The notes beneath the pieces were generated by a model. It did not search any database, was not told the DNA's origin, and saw only the letters and a list, made by a program, of their open reading frames with translations. From positions 73,215 to 137,214 of the forward strand of contig PBDF01000011.1 of assembly GCA_002717285.1 (NCBI GenBank): 64,000 nt of DNA. The letters are read 5' to 3'. Positions 37,463 to 47,872 of this stretch are shown piece after piece. The translations under genes were made by a program, and so were the position numbers. The DNA is from Magnetovibrio sp. Lineage in GTDB: Bacteria; Pseudomonadota; Alphaproteobacteria; Rhodospirillales_A; JABHCV01. Every line of letters begins with the position of its first letter. The stretch's first letter is position 1.

Positions 37463-37591
37463 AATGGCTCCTTTTGATTTAGACAAAGGTAATTTCTTCA
37501 ACCTATAACAATACCTTAATAGATATTAAATTTGAAAAAAACTACAACCGCAAGAGAAAATAAAAATTTTCTTATAAATCACACAAGCTAA

Positions 37592-38989
37592 TTAATCTCC
37601 ACTTACCAAACGCTCAACAAGTTGTTTGACACTTGGCACAAACCCATTTTTATAAAAAGGGTCATTTGCAAATTTGTATGCATTATGGCCTGAAAACATT
37701 AAATTATCTTCTATTGACCCACCATGAGCAATGTCCTGAAGAGTCTTTTGGATGCAAAAAGAACGCGGGTCAGCTCGCTTGCCTGTTGTGCCTTCTTCAC
37801 CTTCTGACCAATTCGAAAAACGGCATTGTGAAAGGCAGCCCATACAGTTGCCTTGATCTTCAATAATTTCCCGTGCTTTTTGGGGTTTTACAAAAATAAT
37901 TGTGCCATCCGGGGTTTTAAGGGCTTCACTAAAACCCTCAGCAATCCAAGACTCAGCTTTGAGTTTATCTTCAGAAGCAACATAAATGAGACGGCCACGG
38001 GCACCCACAGCCAGGGTCTCACGCATTTTACCCTCTGGTTTACGGCTGTAGGGAACCTGATGCTGATTTCTCTGCTCCAACTCATTTAACAGATTATTTC
38101 TTACTGCAGATGAATAAAACCCTGTTGGACTGAACTTATTTAGGAAAATATCACCTTCCTTCAGAGTTAAAAGACGATCTTTCCAAGCTTTGGATACAGG
38201 GCTCTCTTGGGTGAGTAGAGGTCGGGTTCCAAATTGAAATGCAATGGGCCCCAATTCCTGATTTTCAATCCAGTCCTGCCAATCACGCAAATACCAGACC
38301 CCACCAGCCATGACAATTGGGGTATTTTTAAGACCAAACTCCCTCATTTGATTCCGCAGATCTACAATACGGGGGTAGGGATCTTGTGGCTTTTTTGGAT
38401 CTTCAACGTTGCTAAGACCATTATGTCCACCAGCTAACCAAGGGTCTTCATAAACCACACTACCCAAAAATTCTGAATATTTGTGATATGCTCGTTTCCA
38501 AAGAGCTCTAAAAGCCCGGGCCGATGAGATTATTGGATGATAATAAACTCCGTACTTTGAGACAATTTCAGCAACCTTGTAGGGCATGCCAGCACCACAC
38601 GTCACACCATGTATGAGACCCTTGGCGCCCTCAAGAATGCCCTCAAGTACTTGTTGAGTACCTGCAGCTTCCCACAAAACGTTTACGTGGATGCGGCCCT
38701 TGCCACTAGATTTCTCATGAGCTATTTTTGCTTGTGCAATTCCACCATCTATGGCGTAAGAAATTAATTCCTTCCAACGCTCCCTGCGCGTTTTTGCATG
38801 ATAAATTTGTGGAATAACAACGCCCTTATCATCGTAGGAGTCTGCATTCACACCCGAAACGGTTCCGACACAACCAGCTTCAGCAAAGGCCCCAGCACTC
38901 TCTCCGTTGGATATAGCCACACCCTTACCACCCTCAATAATAGGAAGAACTTCTCTACCAGAAATAAGAATGGGATTTATGAACTTCAC
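37592..38989 (-). CDS. Nitronate-monooxygenase-like flavoprotein with C-terminal Cys motif
   Basis: TIM-barrel FMN protein of the NMO/2-nitropropane dioxygenase class, probably oxidising nitronates or acting as a related flavin oxidoreductase. 465 residues from a GTG at 38989, with AGGAG five bases upstream giving VKFINPILISGREVLPIIEGGKG. Conserved blocks include SGVNADSYDD, CGAGMPYKV, PIVMAGGVWYLRDW and GTRPLLTQESP. After the barrel a C-terminal extension (~385-430) holds CMGCLSQCRFSNW and a later SFCIQ, giving four cysteines, a possible metal or Fe-S site not typical of short NMO enzymes. The ORF open to 39103 adds a hydrophobic stretch that is probably not translated. Confidence 0.82.
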   Translation of the reverse strand: MKFINPILISGREVLPIIEGGKGVAISNGESAGAFAEAGCVGTVSGVNADSYDDKGVVIPQIYHAKTRRERWKELISYAIDGGIAQAKIAHEKSSGKGRIHVNVLWEAAGTQQVLEGILEGAKGLIHGVTCGAGMPYKVAEIVSKYGVYYHPIISSARAFRALWKRAYHKYSEFLGSVVYEDPWLAGGHNGLSNVEDPKKPQDPYPRIVDLRNQMREFGLKNTPIVMAGGVWYLRDWQDWIENQELGPIAFQFGTRPLLTQESPVSKAWKDRLLTLKEGDIFLNKFSPTGFYSSAVRNNLLNELEQRNQHQVPYSRKPEGKMRETLAVGARGRLIYVASEDKLKAESWIAEGFSEALKTPDGTIIFVKPQKAREIIEDQGNCMGCLSQCRFSNWSEGEEGTTGKRADPRSFCIQKTLQDIAHGGSIEDNLMFSGHNAYKFANDPFYKNGFVPSVKQLVERLVSGD

Positions 38990-39135
38990 TGGTTCTCCTT
39001 CAATCGCCACATCGTCGTACACGGAATCTATCCATAAGACTATAGATATTATATAAATAGGAATGTAGATAACAAATAAAAAGGGCAGATGACAATTTAC
39101 CACCCACCCTTCTGGTCTCTAAAAAAAAATTTAAA

Positions 39136-41256
39136 TTAGTTGGCTATTTCCTTACCGGTTTTTTGATCAAGTGCTTTCATGGATAGTTTTATTTTTCCCC
39201 TATCATCTATACCAATCAATTTAACTTTAACCATGTCTCCCTCATTAACAATATCCGTGGTCTTGCCAACTCTCTCCTTTGCAAGCTCACTGATGTGAAC
39301 AAGGCCATCTTTAGCGCCCATAAAATTAACAAAGGCCCCAAAGTCAACAGTTTTGACAACCTTACCGTCGTATATGGCTCCAACCTCTGGTTCCTGGGTC
39401 AAATCCTTTATCCATTTAATTGCCGCCTCTGAAGCCTTCTCATCTACAGCAGCTACTTTAACAGTACCATCATCATCTAGATCAATCTTAGCTCCGGTGT
39501 TTTCTGTGATCTCCCGGATCATTTTACCCCCCGGCCCTATAACTTCACGGATTTTATCCTTATTGATTTTAAAGGCTGTAATGCGAGGTGCATTGGAACT
39601 AACTTGATCGCGCGACGTATCAATCGACTTTGCCATCTCACTAAGTATATGCATTCGTCCACTATTGGCCTGAGCTAGAGCATCTTCCATGATTGCTTGA
39701 GTAATAGAAGTGATTTTAATATCCATTTGTAATGAGGTTATGCCTTTTTCTGTGCCAGCAACTTTAAAATCCATGTCACCTAAATGATCCTCATCACCTA
39801 AAATATCGGAAAGCACAGCATACTCACTATCTTCTTTGATTAAACCCATGGCAATACCAGCAACTGGGCGGACTAGCGGCACACCAGCGTCCATCAATGC
39901 CAATGAAGCCCCACAAACTGTTGCCATGGAGGATGAACCATTAGACTCTGTTATTTCAGAAACAATACGAATGGTGTATGGAAAATCTTCCTTGGAGGGC
40001 AAAACAGGGTTAATTGCCCTCCAAGCAAGTTTCCCATGGCCTATTTCACGCCGACCAGTAAAGCCAAAACGTCCAGCTTCACCAACTGAGTATGGTGGAA
40101 AGTTGTAATGAAGCATGAAATGCTCAAAATGCTCACCTACTAATGAGTCTACGCGCTGTTCATCCTGACCAGTACCTAGAGTAGCTACTGCAATAGCTTG
40201 TGTTTCTCCACGTGTAAAAAGAGCTGAGCCATGAGACCGAGGTAGAAAGCTAACCTCAGCAGCTATCGGTCGCACAGTCTTGGTATCACGCCCATCTATA
40301 CGAAGGCCAGTTTTCAGAATATCCCGACGCACAATGTGTTTTTCAACCTTCTTAAATGCGTCACTCATGACCTGTTCAAGCAGATCTTGATCAATAGAAC
40401 TATCGCCATAAAGGTCTTCCATAACTGTGTTTTTGCAAGCTGAAATTTTGGATTGGCGTTCCATTTTATCTTTTTCAGCATAAGCTTCTCGCAGTCCAGC
40501 TTCAGCCTTTTCACCAATCAAAGCAATCATTTCATCCGAACCTTGAACTGGTTCTGGCAACTGGCGCGGTTCCTTGGCACAAACCTCAGCCATTTCAATG
40601 ATTGCCTCGATAACTGGCTGAAACTTCTTGTGACCAAAAGAAACAGCACCGAGCATAATTTTTTCTGAGAGCTCACTAGCTTCAGACTCAACCATCAGCA
40701 CACCATCATTTGTGCCAGCAACAATTAAATCTAAGTCTGTTGTCTTCATATTCTCTATGGTCGGATTAAGGACATATTCTTCATCTATATAACCGACACG
40801 GCAACCTCCAATCGGACCCATGAAAGGAAGGCCAGAAATGGTCAGTGCCGCTGAGGTACCAACCATAGCCACAATATCAGCTTGATTTTCCATGTCGTGC
40901 GAAACACAAGCAGATATTATCTGGGTTTCACACTTAAAATCTTTTGGAAACAGAGGTCGAATTGGCCTATCAATTAAGCGTGCAGTTAATGTTTCAGAGT
41001 CGCTCGGACGACTCTCACGCTTAAGATATCCCCCTGGAATTTTGCCTGCTGCATATGCTTTTTCCATGTAGTGCACACTTAACGGAAAGAAGTCTAGGCC
41101 TGGTTTCTGCTCTTTTTCGCCAACAACAGTGCATAAAACTTTTGTATCACCGTAAGTAACCATTACCGCACCATCAGCCTGGCGGGCAACTTTTCCCGTT
41201 TCAAAAACGAGTGGGCGTCCGCCCCATTCAATCTCTTTTCTATATTCTTTAAACAT
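39136..41256 (-). CDS. pnp: Polyribonucleotide nucleotidyltransferase (PNPase)
   Basis: Phosphorolytic 3'-5' exoribonuclease and degradosome core. 706 residues: two RNase PH-like domains ([14 protein letters not shown]..., and [22 protein letters not shown] with [15 protein letters not shown]), a KH domain with [11 protein letters not shown] and a C-terminal S1 domain with [21 protein letters not shown]. Last gene of the rpsO-pnp pair. A structured leader (41274-41302) lies just upstream of its ATG, reminiscent of the autoregulated pnp leader of enterobacteria. Confidence 0.97.
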   Translation of the reverse strand: MFKEYRKEIEWGGRPLVFETGKVARQADGAVMVTYGDTKVLCTVVGEKEQKPGLDFFPLSVHYMEKAYAAGKIPGGYLKRESRPSDSETLTARLIDRPIRPLFPKDFKCETQIISACVSHDMENQADIVAMVGTSAALTISGLPFMGPIGGCRVGYIDEEYVLNPTIENMKTTDLDLIVAGTNDGVLMVESEASELSEKIMLGAVSFGHKKFQPVIEAIIEMAEVCAKEPRQLPEPVQGSDEMIALIGEKAEAGLREAYAEKDKMERQSKISACKNTVMEDLYGDSSIDQDLLEQVMSDAFKKVEKHIVRRDILKTGLRIDGRDTKTVRPIAAEVSFLPRSHGSALFTRGETQAIAVATLGTGQDEQRVDSLVGEHFEHFMLHYNFPPYSVGEAGRFGFTGRREIGHGKLAWRAINPVLPSKEDFPYTIRIVSEITESNGSSSMATVCGASLALMDAGVPLVRPVAGIAMGLIKEDSEYAVLSDILGDEDHLGDMDFKVAGTEKGITSLQMDIKITSITQAIMEDALAQANSGRMHILSEMAKSIDTSRDQVSSNAPRITAFKINKDKIREVIGPGGKMIREITENTGAKIDLDDDGTVKVAAVDEKASEAAIKWIKDLTQEPEVGAIYDGKVVKTVDFGAFVNFMGAKDGLVHISELAKERVGKTTDIVNEGDMVKVKLIGIDDRGKIKLSMKALDQKTGKEIAN

Positions 41257-41273
41257 GTCTCATACTATCCTTG

Positions 41274-41302
41274 ATCCCCAGTGGGACCATTCCCAACGGG
41301 AT
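41274..41302 (-). promoter_or_regulatory. Structured RNA leader of pnp
   Basis: On the minus strand AATCCC...GGGGAT encloses a second perfect hairpin TGGGA-ATGG-TCCCA, a cruciform-like fold ending 18 bases before the pnp ATG. It has no T-run downstream on the coding strand, so it is not a terminator; a processing or RNase III-type autoregulation site is likely but inferred. Confidence 0.5.
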
Positions 41303-41406
41303 TTTTTTTGTTCTAAATCTTTTTATTTACAATGGTCTTATCACTAAAAAAGATTACTTGGTTAGAATTGAAATTCGTAGTCCTAAATTATGCACTTAGC
41401 AACCAC

Positions 41407-41676
41407 TTAACGACGTAGTCCTAAGCGCTTAATCACTGAGTTGTAACGATCGGTTTTTTTGCTTTTTAAATAATCAAGAAGCCTGCGGCGTTGGCCGACC
41501 ATCATCAAAAGACCACGTCGTGAATGATGGTCTTTTTTATGAACTTTTAGGTGATCAGTCAAATTGGTAATCCGTTCAGTTAAAATAGCAACCTGAATCT
41601 CTGGCGAACCTGTATCACCCTTACTTGTTGCGTATTCTGAGACGAGTTCCGTTTTTCTTTCACTTGAGATCGACAT
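41407..41676 (-). CDS. rpsO: 30S ribosomal protein S15
   Basis: Binds 16S rRNA and assembles the central domain. 89 residues, exactly the family length: [84 protein letters not shown]. 18 nt after truB and 150 nt before pnp, the conserved truB-rpsO-pnp order. Its end and the pnp leader share the 150-bp gap described above. Confidence 0.98.
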   Translation of the reverse strand: MSISSERKTELVSEYATSKGDTGSPEIQVAILTERITNLTDHLKVHKKDHHSRRGLLMMVGQRRRLLDYLKSKKTDRYNSVIKRLGLRR

Positions 41677-41694
41677 CTTAAACTCCTTTATAAA

Positions 41695-42621
41695 TTACAT
41701 ATTCATAACTCGTAAGGGGCGTATTTCCCCACCTACGACTTTGGTTAAAGCCACCAGTTTTCCCGAAGACATGGCGCAATATACTGCGTCAGAATCAATT
41801 TTCTTCAAGAAAGATCTGCTTGCAACAGGCAAGATTGAAATTGTTCTTCCAAGTTGCAAATCACGCGCTTCTGAGGCTGTTATGGCAAGCGCCGGGATGT
41901 CGGCCAGCGCAGCCTCAACAGCCAGCAAATTGCTCGCTATTTCTGCACTATGCCCTGATCTCTCAAGTTTTTCTAGGGAAATCGATTGGCTGATGTCGAA
42001 AGGACCAACTTTAAGCCTTCTCAAAGAAGAGACATAACCCACCGTGCCTAAATGCAGAGCTAAGTCACGAGCCAGTCCCCTCATGTAGGAACCTTTTCCT
42101 GCAACAACTTCAAATGTGGCATGGTCTGAATCAGGCACGCCAGTAAGGGTGAAGCGTTCGACATAAATAATTCTTGGCTTAAGTTTTACAGGTATATTAT
42201 TACGTGCCAGATCATAAGCTCGCTTGCCATTAACTTTGATAGCTGAGTAAAGAGGCGGAACCTGCTCAATCTCACCTACAAAAAATTTTAATGCATTTTT
42301 TATAGCTATTATATCTGGTCGTCGCTCACTACTAGCAATTATCTCACCCTCCACATCATCAGTAGTGCGACTTTCACCCCAACGAATAGTAAATTGATAA
42401 ATTTTTAAACCATTCATAACATAAGAAATGGTTTTTGTAGCCTCTCCAAAAGCGACTGGCAAAAGACCGCTAGCCATTGGGTCTAAAGTACCACCATGCC
42501 CAGCTTTTGCCGCTCCATATAAGCGACGAACACGACTAACAATACTGCTTGAAGTGACCCCCAGAGGCTTATCAATAATAAGCCACCCATGAATAGGGTC
42601 ACCTTTAGGATTACGTGCCAT
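41695..42621 (-). CDS. truB: tRNA pseudouridine-55 synthase
   Basis: Isomerises U55 in the T-loop of tRNAs. 308 residues with GWLIIDKPLGVTSSSIVSRVRRL and the catalytic aspartate D47 in GGTLDPMASGLLPVAFGEATK, plus the GSYMRGLARDL segment. A PUA-like C-terminus (~250-308) is present. Its start overlaps rbfA by 11 nt; part of the rimP-nusA-infB-rbfA-truB operon. Confidence 0.97.
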   Translation of the reverse strand: MARNPKGDPIHGWLIIDKPLGVTSSSIVSRVRRLYGAAKAGHGGTLDPMASGLLPVAFGEATKTISYVMNGLKIYQFTIRWGESRTTDDVEGEIIASSERRPDIIAIKNALKFFVGEIEQVPPLYSAIKVNGKRAYDLARNNIPVKLKPRIIYVERFTLTGVPDSDHATFEVVAGKGSYMRGLARDLALHLGTVGYVSSLRRLKVGPFDISQSISLEKLERSGHSAEIASNLLAVEAALADIPALAITASEARDLQLGRTISILPVASRSFLKKIDSDAVYCAMSSGKLVALTKVVGGEIRPLRVMNM

Positions 42622-43018
42622 TGTCTTTATTTTTTTTGAGATCTCTTGCGACTTCAGACAAATTCAACAAGTCATTAATATGACTCGCTTCATCAAAAGT
42701 AGTATCAGGTTTAAATAATAATTTGGGCGCATTGCGAAGTCGCACATTTTGGGCTACACGATGCCGAATAAACGGCATAATTCGGTTTAAGGCAGCTGTA
42801 ATTTCGAGGATATCTCCAATTCCACCCAAAGGGACCACATAAGCAGTAGCATTTTTAAGATCAGGGCTAATACGAACTTCTGTAACTGTAATCAATTTTC
42901 CAATCAATTCAGGGTCTCGTACTTCATCGCGCTTCAGGACATCAGATAGAGCATGACGAATCTCCTCACCAACACGAAGCTGGCGTTGAGATGACATGCG
43001 CATATTGAATTTACTCAT
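42611..43018 (-). CDS. rbfA: 30S ribosome-binding factor A
   Basis: KH-fold factor needed for 16S rRNA 5' processing and cold growth. 135 residues: RQLRVGEEIRHALSDVLKRDEVRDPEL, VTEVRISPDLKNATAYV and APKLLFKPDTTFDEASHINDLL. Lies 29 nt after infB and overlaps truB by 11 nt, as expected in this operon. Confidence 0.96.
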   Translation of the reverse strand: MSKFNMRMSSQRQLRVGEEIRHALSDVLKRDEVRDPELIGKLITVTEVRISPDLKNATAYVVPLGGIGDILEITAALNRIMPFIRHRVAQNVRLRNAPKLLFKPDTTFDEASHINDLLNLSEVARDLKKNKDNGT

Positions 43019-43047
43019 ATAATGTGCGTAGAAACCACAAACATGAA

Positions 43048-45585
43048 CTATTGAGACACTTCAAGCTCACGGGCAACCTCTTCTATGTCAAAGCTTTCAA
43101 TCCTGTCCTGAGGCTGTAAATCTTGGTAGTTGGCAAATGCCATTCCACACTCATTTCCCTCTTTAACCTCTTTGACATCATCTTTAAAGCGTTTAAGTTG
43201 ACTTAATTCACCTTCATGAATGACTACATCATCGCGTAGCAAACGAACAAATGAGCCACGTTTGACCTGTCCTTCGGTGACCATACAACCAGCGATCTTG
43301 CCAACCTTGGAAACATTGAAGACTTCCAAAACATTTGCATAGCCAAGCAAATGCTCTCGAATAATTGGCTCCAATAAACCTGATAATGCCTTACGCAAAT
43401 CATCTATTAAGTTGTATATTACAGAGTAATATCTTAGATCGACTCCCTCTTTCTTAGCCAAGCTGCTGGCCTGTTGATTAGCACGAACGTTAAATCCAAC
43501 GACAAACCCTCCGCTAGCCTGTGCCAATGTGATGTCTGATTCATTGATACCTCCGACACCAGAATGTAGTATTTGTACTTTAACCTCGTCGGTAGCCATT
43601 TTATTGAGCGCTACACTAATTGCCTCTAATGAGCCATGTGCATCGGCCTTCAAAACGATTGGTAATTCTTTAACTTCGCCTTGACTAATTTTTTCAAACA
43701 TCTGCTCTAACGTTCCGCGAGATCCTGATGCTGCACGTTGATCTTTATCACGACGTTTACGAAAATCTGTAACTTCACGTGCACGCGCCTCACTAGTTAC
43801 TGCAGCGACTTCATCGCCTGCTAAAGGAGTTCCATTCAAGCCCAGAACCTCAATCGGCATGGCCGGACCAGCCTGGTCAACCTGAATGCCACGGTCATCT
43901 ATTAGAGCGCGAACACGACCCCATTCACCACCAGCAACAATAATATCGCCTGTTCTGAGAGTTCCACGCTTAACCAGTATTGTGGCAACTGAACCACGTC
44001 CACGCTCCAATTTTGACTCAATAATAACACCTTCGGCAGCACGATTGGGGTTAGCCTTTAAATCCAGAATCTCAGACTGAAGCAAAATCATTTCTTCCAA
44101 CTTGTCGAGATTAGTTTTTTCTTTGGCAGATATTTCAACATCAATAACCTCTCCCCCCATTTCCTCAACAATCAGTTCGTGTTGTAAGAGCTCTTGACGA
44201 ACTCTACCAGCATCAGCACCTTGAATATCCATCTTATTTATTGCGACAATGATAGGAACTTCTGCTGCCTTGGCATGGGAAATTGCTTCAACAGTCTGTG
44301 GCATAATCCCATCATCTGCTGCCACAACTAAAACAACAATATCAGTAACTTTTGCACCACGTGCACGCATATCTGTGAAAGCAGAGTGTCCAGGAGTATC
44401 AACAAAAGTGATTTTACTGTCCCCATCTAGGACCACCTGATAAGCGCCTATATGTTGGGTTATTCCGCCTGCTTCTTGAGCTGCTGTGTCTGTTTCGCGA
44501 AGGGCATCTAAAAGTGAGGTTTTGCCATGATCTACGTGACCCATAACTGTAACCACAGGAGCTCGGGACACCAGGTCCTCATCGTTATCGTCATCAGCTC
44601 CTGTAAGTCCTATTTCTACGTCAGCAGCACTAACTCTAATCAAATTATGGCCAAATTCACTTACAACAAGTTCAGCAGTATCGGTATCTATGGACTGATT
44701 GGCATCTACCATAACATCCATTTTCATGAGTATTTTTATCAAATCTGTTGAGCGTTCTGCCATGCGATTAGCCAGCTCCTGCACTGTGATAGTCTCCGGG
44801 ACAACTACATCACGAATAATCTTTTTCCCTTCTGACAGAACCTGCTTTTGCTTTTGTTTTTCTTTTTCTCTAGCACGTTTAACTGACGCAAGAGATCGCA
44901 TTCTCTCCTCGCCATCACCTAATGCCTCAGCAATGGTAAGCTTACCTGAACGTCTGCGCCTTTCACCCCGTTTCTTGGGCACAGGTCGTTTCAGCAATTC
45001 CTCACGTGGCTCCTCAGGTTTATTGCGGTATTTGACTGGTTCCAAGTTTCCTTTTAAGGCATTTTCTAGCCTCTCAGCGGCCGCTGATGCATCAGCAGCT
45101 GCAAGCTCTCTCGCAATATGGTCTGCATCTTCATTTATTCTATACTTTTCACCGTCTTTATCTTTTGTAACACTTTCTTCCTTAGATTTTTGTGGAGATA
45201 CAGGAATCTTGTTTTCCTCCACATGAGTTTTTTTACTAGCAACTTTAGCATCTTGCAGAGCACGAGCACGTGATGCTTTCTCTTCACTTGTTAGTTGGGA
45301 GCCTGCAGAGGCTGGCGGAGGAGCCGTCTCTTTTTCATCAGAGGTAGTAATATTTTCCTTTGGATCTTGGACTACCTGTATTTCATCTTTCACTTCAGAC
45401 AGGCGCCCTTTATCATTCTGGGCATATGTACGCTTTTTACGCACCTCTACTTGGACCATTTTAGAGCGGCCATGGGAAAAGTTCTGACGAACCTGACCTG
45501 ACTCAATAGTCTTTTTTAATTGAAGCGTTCCTGGGCGTGAGAGCCCCAAAGGCTTATCCTTATTTTTGTTCTTGGTCTCGCTCAT
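43048..45585 (-). CDS. infB: Translation initiation factor IF-2
   Basis: GTPase that brings initiator tRNA to the 30S subunit. 845 residues: an N-terminal IF2-associated region with [34 protein letters not shown] (alphaproteobacterial type), a charged low-complexity linker (~60-260), the IF2_N-type repeat with [23 protein letters not shown], then the G domain with [23 protein letters not shown] and NKMD, followed by domains II-IV. Starts 12 nt after nusA; the ylxR (DUF448) gene usually found between the two is absent here. Confidence 0.97.
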   Translation of the reverse strand: MSETKNKNKDKPLGLSRPGTLQLKKTIESGQVRQNFSHGRSKMVQVEVRKKRTYAQNDKGRLSEVKDEIQVVQDPKENITTSDEKETAPPPASAGSQLTSEEKASRARALQDAKVASKKTHVEENKIPVSPQKSKEESVTKDKDGEKYRINEDADHIARELAAADASAAAERLENALKGNLEPVKYRNKPEEPREELLKRPVPKKRGERRRRSGKLTIAEALGDGEERMRSLASVKRAREKEKQKQKQVLSEGKKIIRDVVVPETITVQELANRMAERSTDLIKILMKMDVMVDANQSIDTDTAELVVSEFGHNLIRVSAADVEIGLTGADDDNDEDLVSRAPVVTVMGHVDHGKTSLLDALRETDTAAQEAGGITQHIGAYQVVLDGDSKITFVDTPGHSAFTDMRARGAKVTDIVVLVVAADDGIMPQTVEAISHAKAAEVPIIVAINKMDIQGADAGRVRQELLQHELIVEEMGGEVIDVEISAKEKTNLDKLEEMILLQSEILDLKANPNRAAEGVIIESKLERGRGSVATILVKRGTLRTGDIIVAGGEWGRVRALIDDRGIQVDQAGPAMPIEVLGLNGTPLAGDEVAAVTSEARAREVTDFRKRRDKDQRAASGSRGTLEQMFEKISQGEVKELPIVLKADAHGSLEAISVALNKMATDEVKVQILHSGVGGINESDITLAQASGGFVVGFNVRANQQASSLAKKEGVDLRYYSVIYNLIDDLRKALSGLLEPIIREHLLGYANVLEVFNVSKVGKIAGCMVTEGQVKRGSFVRLLRDDVVIHEGELSQLKRFKDDVKEVKEGNECGMAFANYQDLQPQDRIESFDIEEVARELEVSQ

Positions 45586-45597
45586 TTTTTTTCCGTT

Positions 45598-47205
45598 TTA
45601 TTTTTGTTCCTCAAGATCCTGGGCGGTATCAGCCATTTCAGAGATCTCTCCAGACTCTGCTATTTCGGTTTCTGCTGACGCATCTTCAGAGAACCAATGG
45701 GCCCTTGCTGCCATAATAATATCATTAGCTTGAGCTTGACTCATTGAAATTTCCTCAGGCAACATCTCAAGTAATTCATCTGCTGCAAGATCAGCCAAGT
45801 CATCGAGAGATTTAATCTTATTTTCACCAACCGCCACCATAATCGCTGGCGTAATACCCTCTAGAGCAGCGATTTCATCACTTACCCCTAACTCAGCACA
45901 TCGATCTACCATTTGTGAAACACTTTTTTCTAGGTAATTTCTAGCCCTTTCGCGCAACTCTTCAGCAACTTCTTCATCAAAACCTTCAATATCAGTTAGA
46001 TCACTAACCGGAACAAAAGCAACTTGTTCAATAGAAGAAAAACCTTCCGTGACCAACAAGTGGGCAATAACTTCGTCGACATCAAGAGAGTTAACAAACA
46101 TTTGGGAGTGTAAAACAAATTCTTGTTGTCGTCGTTCTGACTCCACAGTTTCTGTCAATATATCAATATCCCAACCAGAGAGCTGAGAGGCAAGACGTAC
46201 GTTTTGACCTCTACGACCAATAGCAAGACTCAACTGTTCATCTGGAACAACTACTTCAATCTTATTTTTTTCTTCATCGAGTACAACTTTTGCCACCTCT
46301 GCTGGTGCAAGAGCGTTAACAATGAAAGTTGCCGGGTCGTCCGACCACTGAATAATATCAATTTTTTCTCCCTGTAATTCGCCAACAACAGCTTGGACGC
46401 GGGAACCGCGCATTCCAATACAGGGACCAACTGGATCTATACTCACATCATTAGATAATACAGCAATCTTAGCGCGCGAACCTGGATCACGTGCTACCGA
46501 TTTTATCTCTATTATTCCATCATAAATTTCTGGAACTTCTTGAGCAAAGAGCATAGCAATAAATTGTGGATGTGTTCTTGAAAGAAAAATTTGCGGGCCG
46601 CGAATTTCCTCGCGCACGTCGACAATATATGCCCTGATCCTGTCTCCATTGTTAAAGTGCTCGCGGGGAATTGCCTCATCACGGCGCAAAAGAGCTTCCG
46701 CACGGCCAAGGTCAACGATTATATTTCCAAATTCAACACGCTTGACCAGACCATTTATGACCTCACCTATTCTATCCTTATATTCAGCGTACTGATGCTT
46801 TCGCTCTGCATCGCGAACCTGCTGCACAATTACCTGCTTGGCGGTTTGTGCGGCTATTCTACCAAAATTAATAGGGGGCAAAGGATCGACCAGAAACTCA
46901 CCCAATACAGCGTCGGCTTTATTCTTACGAGCTTCAACTAGCGTTGTTTGAGTATTTTCATTCTCAATTTCTTCGGCTACTTCAATGTAGCGTGCCAAGC
47001 TTATTTCCCCAGACTTACGGTCAATTCTTGCGCGAATATCATGTTCCTGGCCATATTTGGAGCGTCCCGCCTTTTGAATAGCCTGTTCCATGGCAGTAAG
47101 AATTTCGTCCTGCTCAACACCCTTGTCGCGGGCAACAGTTTCCGCAACCTGTAAAAGTTCAGGGCGTGCATATACAGCATCTGTCTCGTTCGTTAATTCA
47201 CTCAT
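45598..47205 (-). CDS. nusA: Transcription termination/antitermination protein NusA
   Basis: RNA polymerase-binding elongation factor. 535 residues: N-terminal domain, S1 domain (~135-200, RVEFGNIIVDLGRAEALLRRDEAIPRE), KH domains with GPCIGMRGSRVQAVVGELQGEKIDIIQW and AIGRRGQNVRLASQLSGWDIDI, and two C-terminal acidic helix-hairpin-helix repeats (~360-510), as in proteobacterial NusA. Starts with ATG sharing one base with the rimP TAA stop (TAATG). Followed directly by infB. Confidence 0.97.
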   Translation of the reverse strand: MSELTNETDAVYARPELLQVAETVARDKGVEQDEILTAMEQAIQKAGRSKYGQEHDIRARIDRKSGEISLARYIEVAEEIENENTQTTLVEARKNKADAVLGEFLVDPLPPINFGRIAAQTAKQVIVQQVRDAERKHQYAEYKDRIGEVINGLVKRVEFGNIIVDLGRAEALLRRDEAIPREHFNNGDRIRAYIVDVREEIRGPQIFLSRTHPQFIAMLFAQEVPEIYDGIIEIKSVARDPGSRAKIAVLSNDVSIDPVGPCIGMRGSRVQAVVGELQGEKIDIIQWSDDPATFIVNALAPAEVAKVVLDEEKNKIEVVVPDEQLSLAIGRRGQNVRLASQLSGWDIDILTETVESERRQQEFVLHSQMFVNSLDVDEVIAHLLVTEGFSSIEQVAFVPVSDLTDIEGFDEEVAEELRERARNYLEKSVSQMVDRCAELGVSDEIAALEGITPAIMVAVGENKIKSLDDLADLAADELLEMLPEEISMSQAQANDIIMAARAHWFSEDASAETEIAESGEISEMADTAQDLEEQK

Positions 47206-47693
47206 TATTTTTGCAGTCCTTCAGAAGCCACTATTAGTTCTTCACTTAGCAGCAATTTTGCCTTTTCTATGTCTAGGTAATCAAGTTCAACAATCTCGCT
47301 TTTTGTCTTAATTGTAATGACCTCATTATTAATTTCCAGCAAACGTCCTTTAAATTTCTTTGTACCACAGATATTTCTTTTAGTTTTAACTTTAGCATCA
47401 AAGCCCAAAAATTTCTCAAAGTCCTCAAGTCTAACTAGTGGCCTATCAATCCCTGGTGAAGAAATCTCTAGTGCGTATGACTCTTCTAAAAAATCCTCTA
47501 CATCCAGAACTGCCGAGACTGTGCGACTTATATTTTCACAATCTTCAATATTCATACGACCCGTCTCAGCATGTTCAGCCATAATCTGGAGACGTGGATT
47601 TTTACCAGCTGTATAATCAACCCTTACTAAGCGAAAGCCCATTGCCTCAATACTTGGAGCTATTATTCCCTCGACACGTTGAGCAATCTCCAT
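47205..47693 (-). CDS. rimP: Ribosome maturation factor RimP
   Basis: Needed for 30S assembly. 162 residues: a two-domain RimP/YhbC protein with RVEGIIAPSIEAMGFRLVRVDYTAGKNPRLQIMAE in the first domain, then DCENISRTVSAVLDVEDFLEESYALEISSPGIDRPLVRLEDFEKFLG and FKGRLLEINNEVITIKT, an SH3-like C-terminus. First gene of the rimP-nusA-infB-rbfA-truB-rpsO series; its leader holds a strong terminator-like hairpin (47741-47765). Confidence 0.95.
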   Translation of the reverse strand: MEIAQRVEGIIAPSIEAMGFRLVRVDYTAGKNPRLQIMAEHAETGRMNIEDCENISRTVSAVLDVEDFLEESYALEISSPGIDRPLVRLEDFEKFLGFDAKVKTKRNICGTKKFKGRLLEINNEVITIKTKSEIVELDYLDIEKAKLLLSEELIVASEGLQK

Positions 47694-47740
47694 TCAACTA
47701 AACCCTAATTCAAAAAGTACCATCTTGACGATAATATACT

Positions 47741-47765
47741 AAAAAAGGCGAGTCCTAGACTCACC
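47741..47765 (-). terminator. Strong intrinsic terminator between trmB and rimP
   Basis: Minus-strand stem GGTGAGTC (47765-47758) / GACTCGCC (47754-47747) with a three-base TAG loop and a six-T tail. It lies 107 nt after the trmB stop and only 47 nt before the rimP ATG, so it either ends metK-trmB transcripts or attenuates the rimP-nusA-infB operon. I could not place a promoter in the 47 nt after it. Confidence 0.85.
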
Positions 47766-47872
47766 TCAAAAAACACGAGAAATGTCGTATCTAACAACTG
47801 ACATAAAGCTATAATATCAGATGATGTTGCCATACACCTATTGATAAATCAAGTATTAGGCTTTGCTAGTTC

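Noticed and set aside
39054..39120. Possible hairpin after the pnp stop (AAGGG...CCCTT)
   Set aside because: Only five pairs with a ~25-nt loop; not convincing as a terminator.
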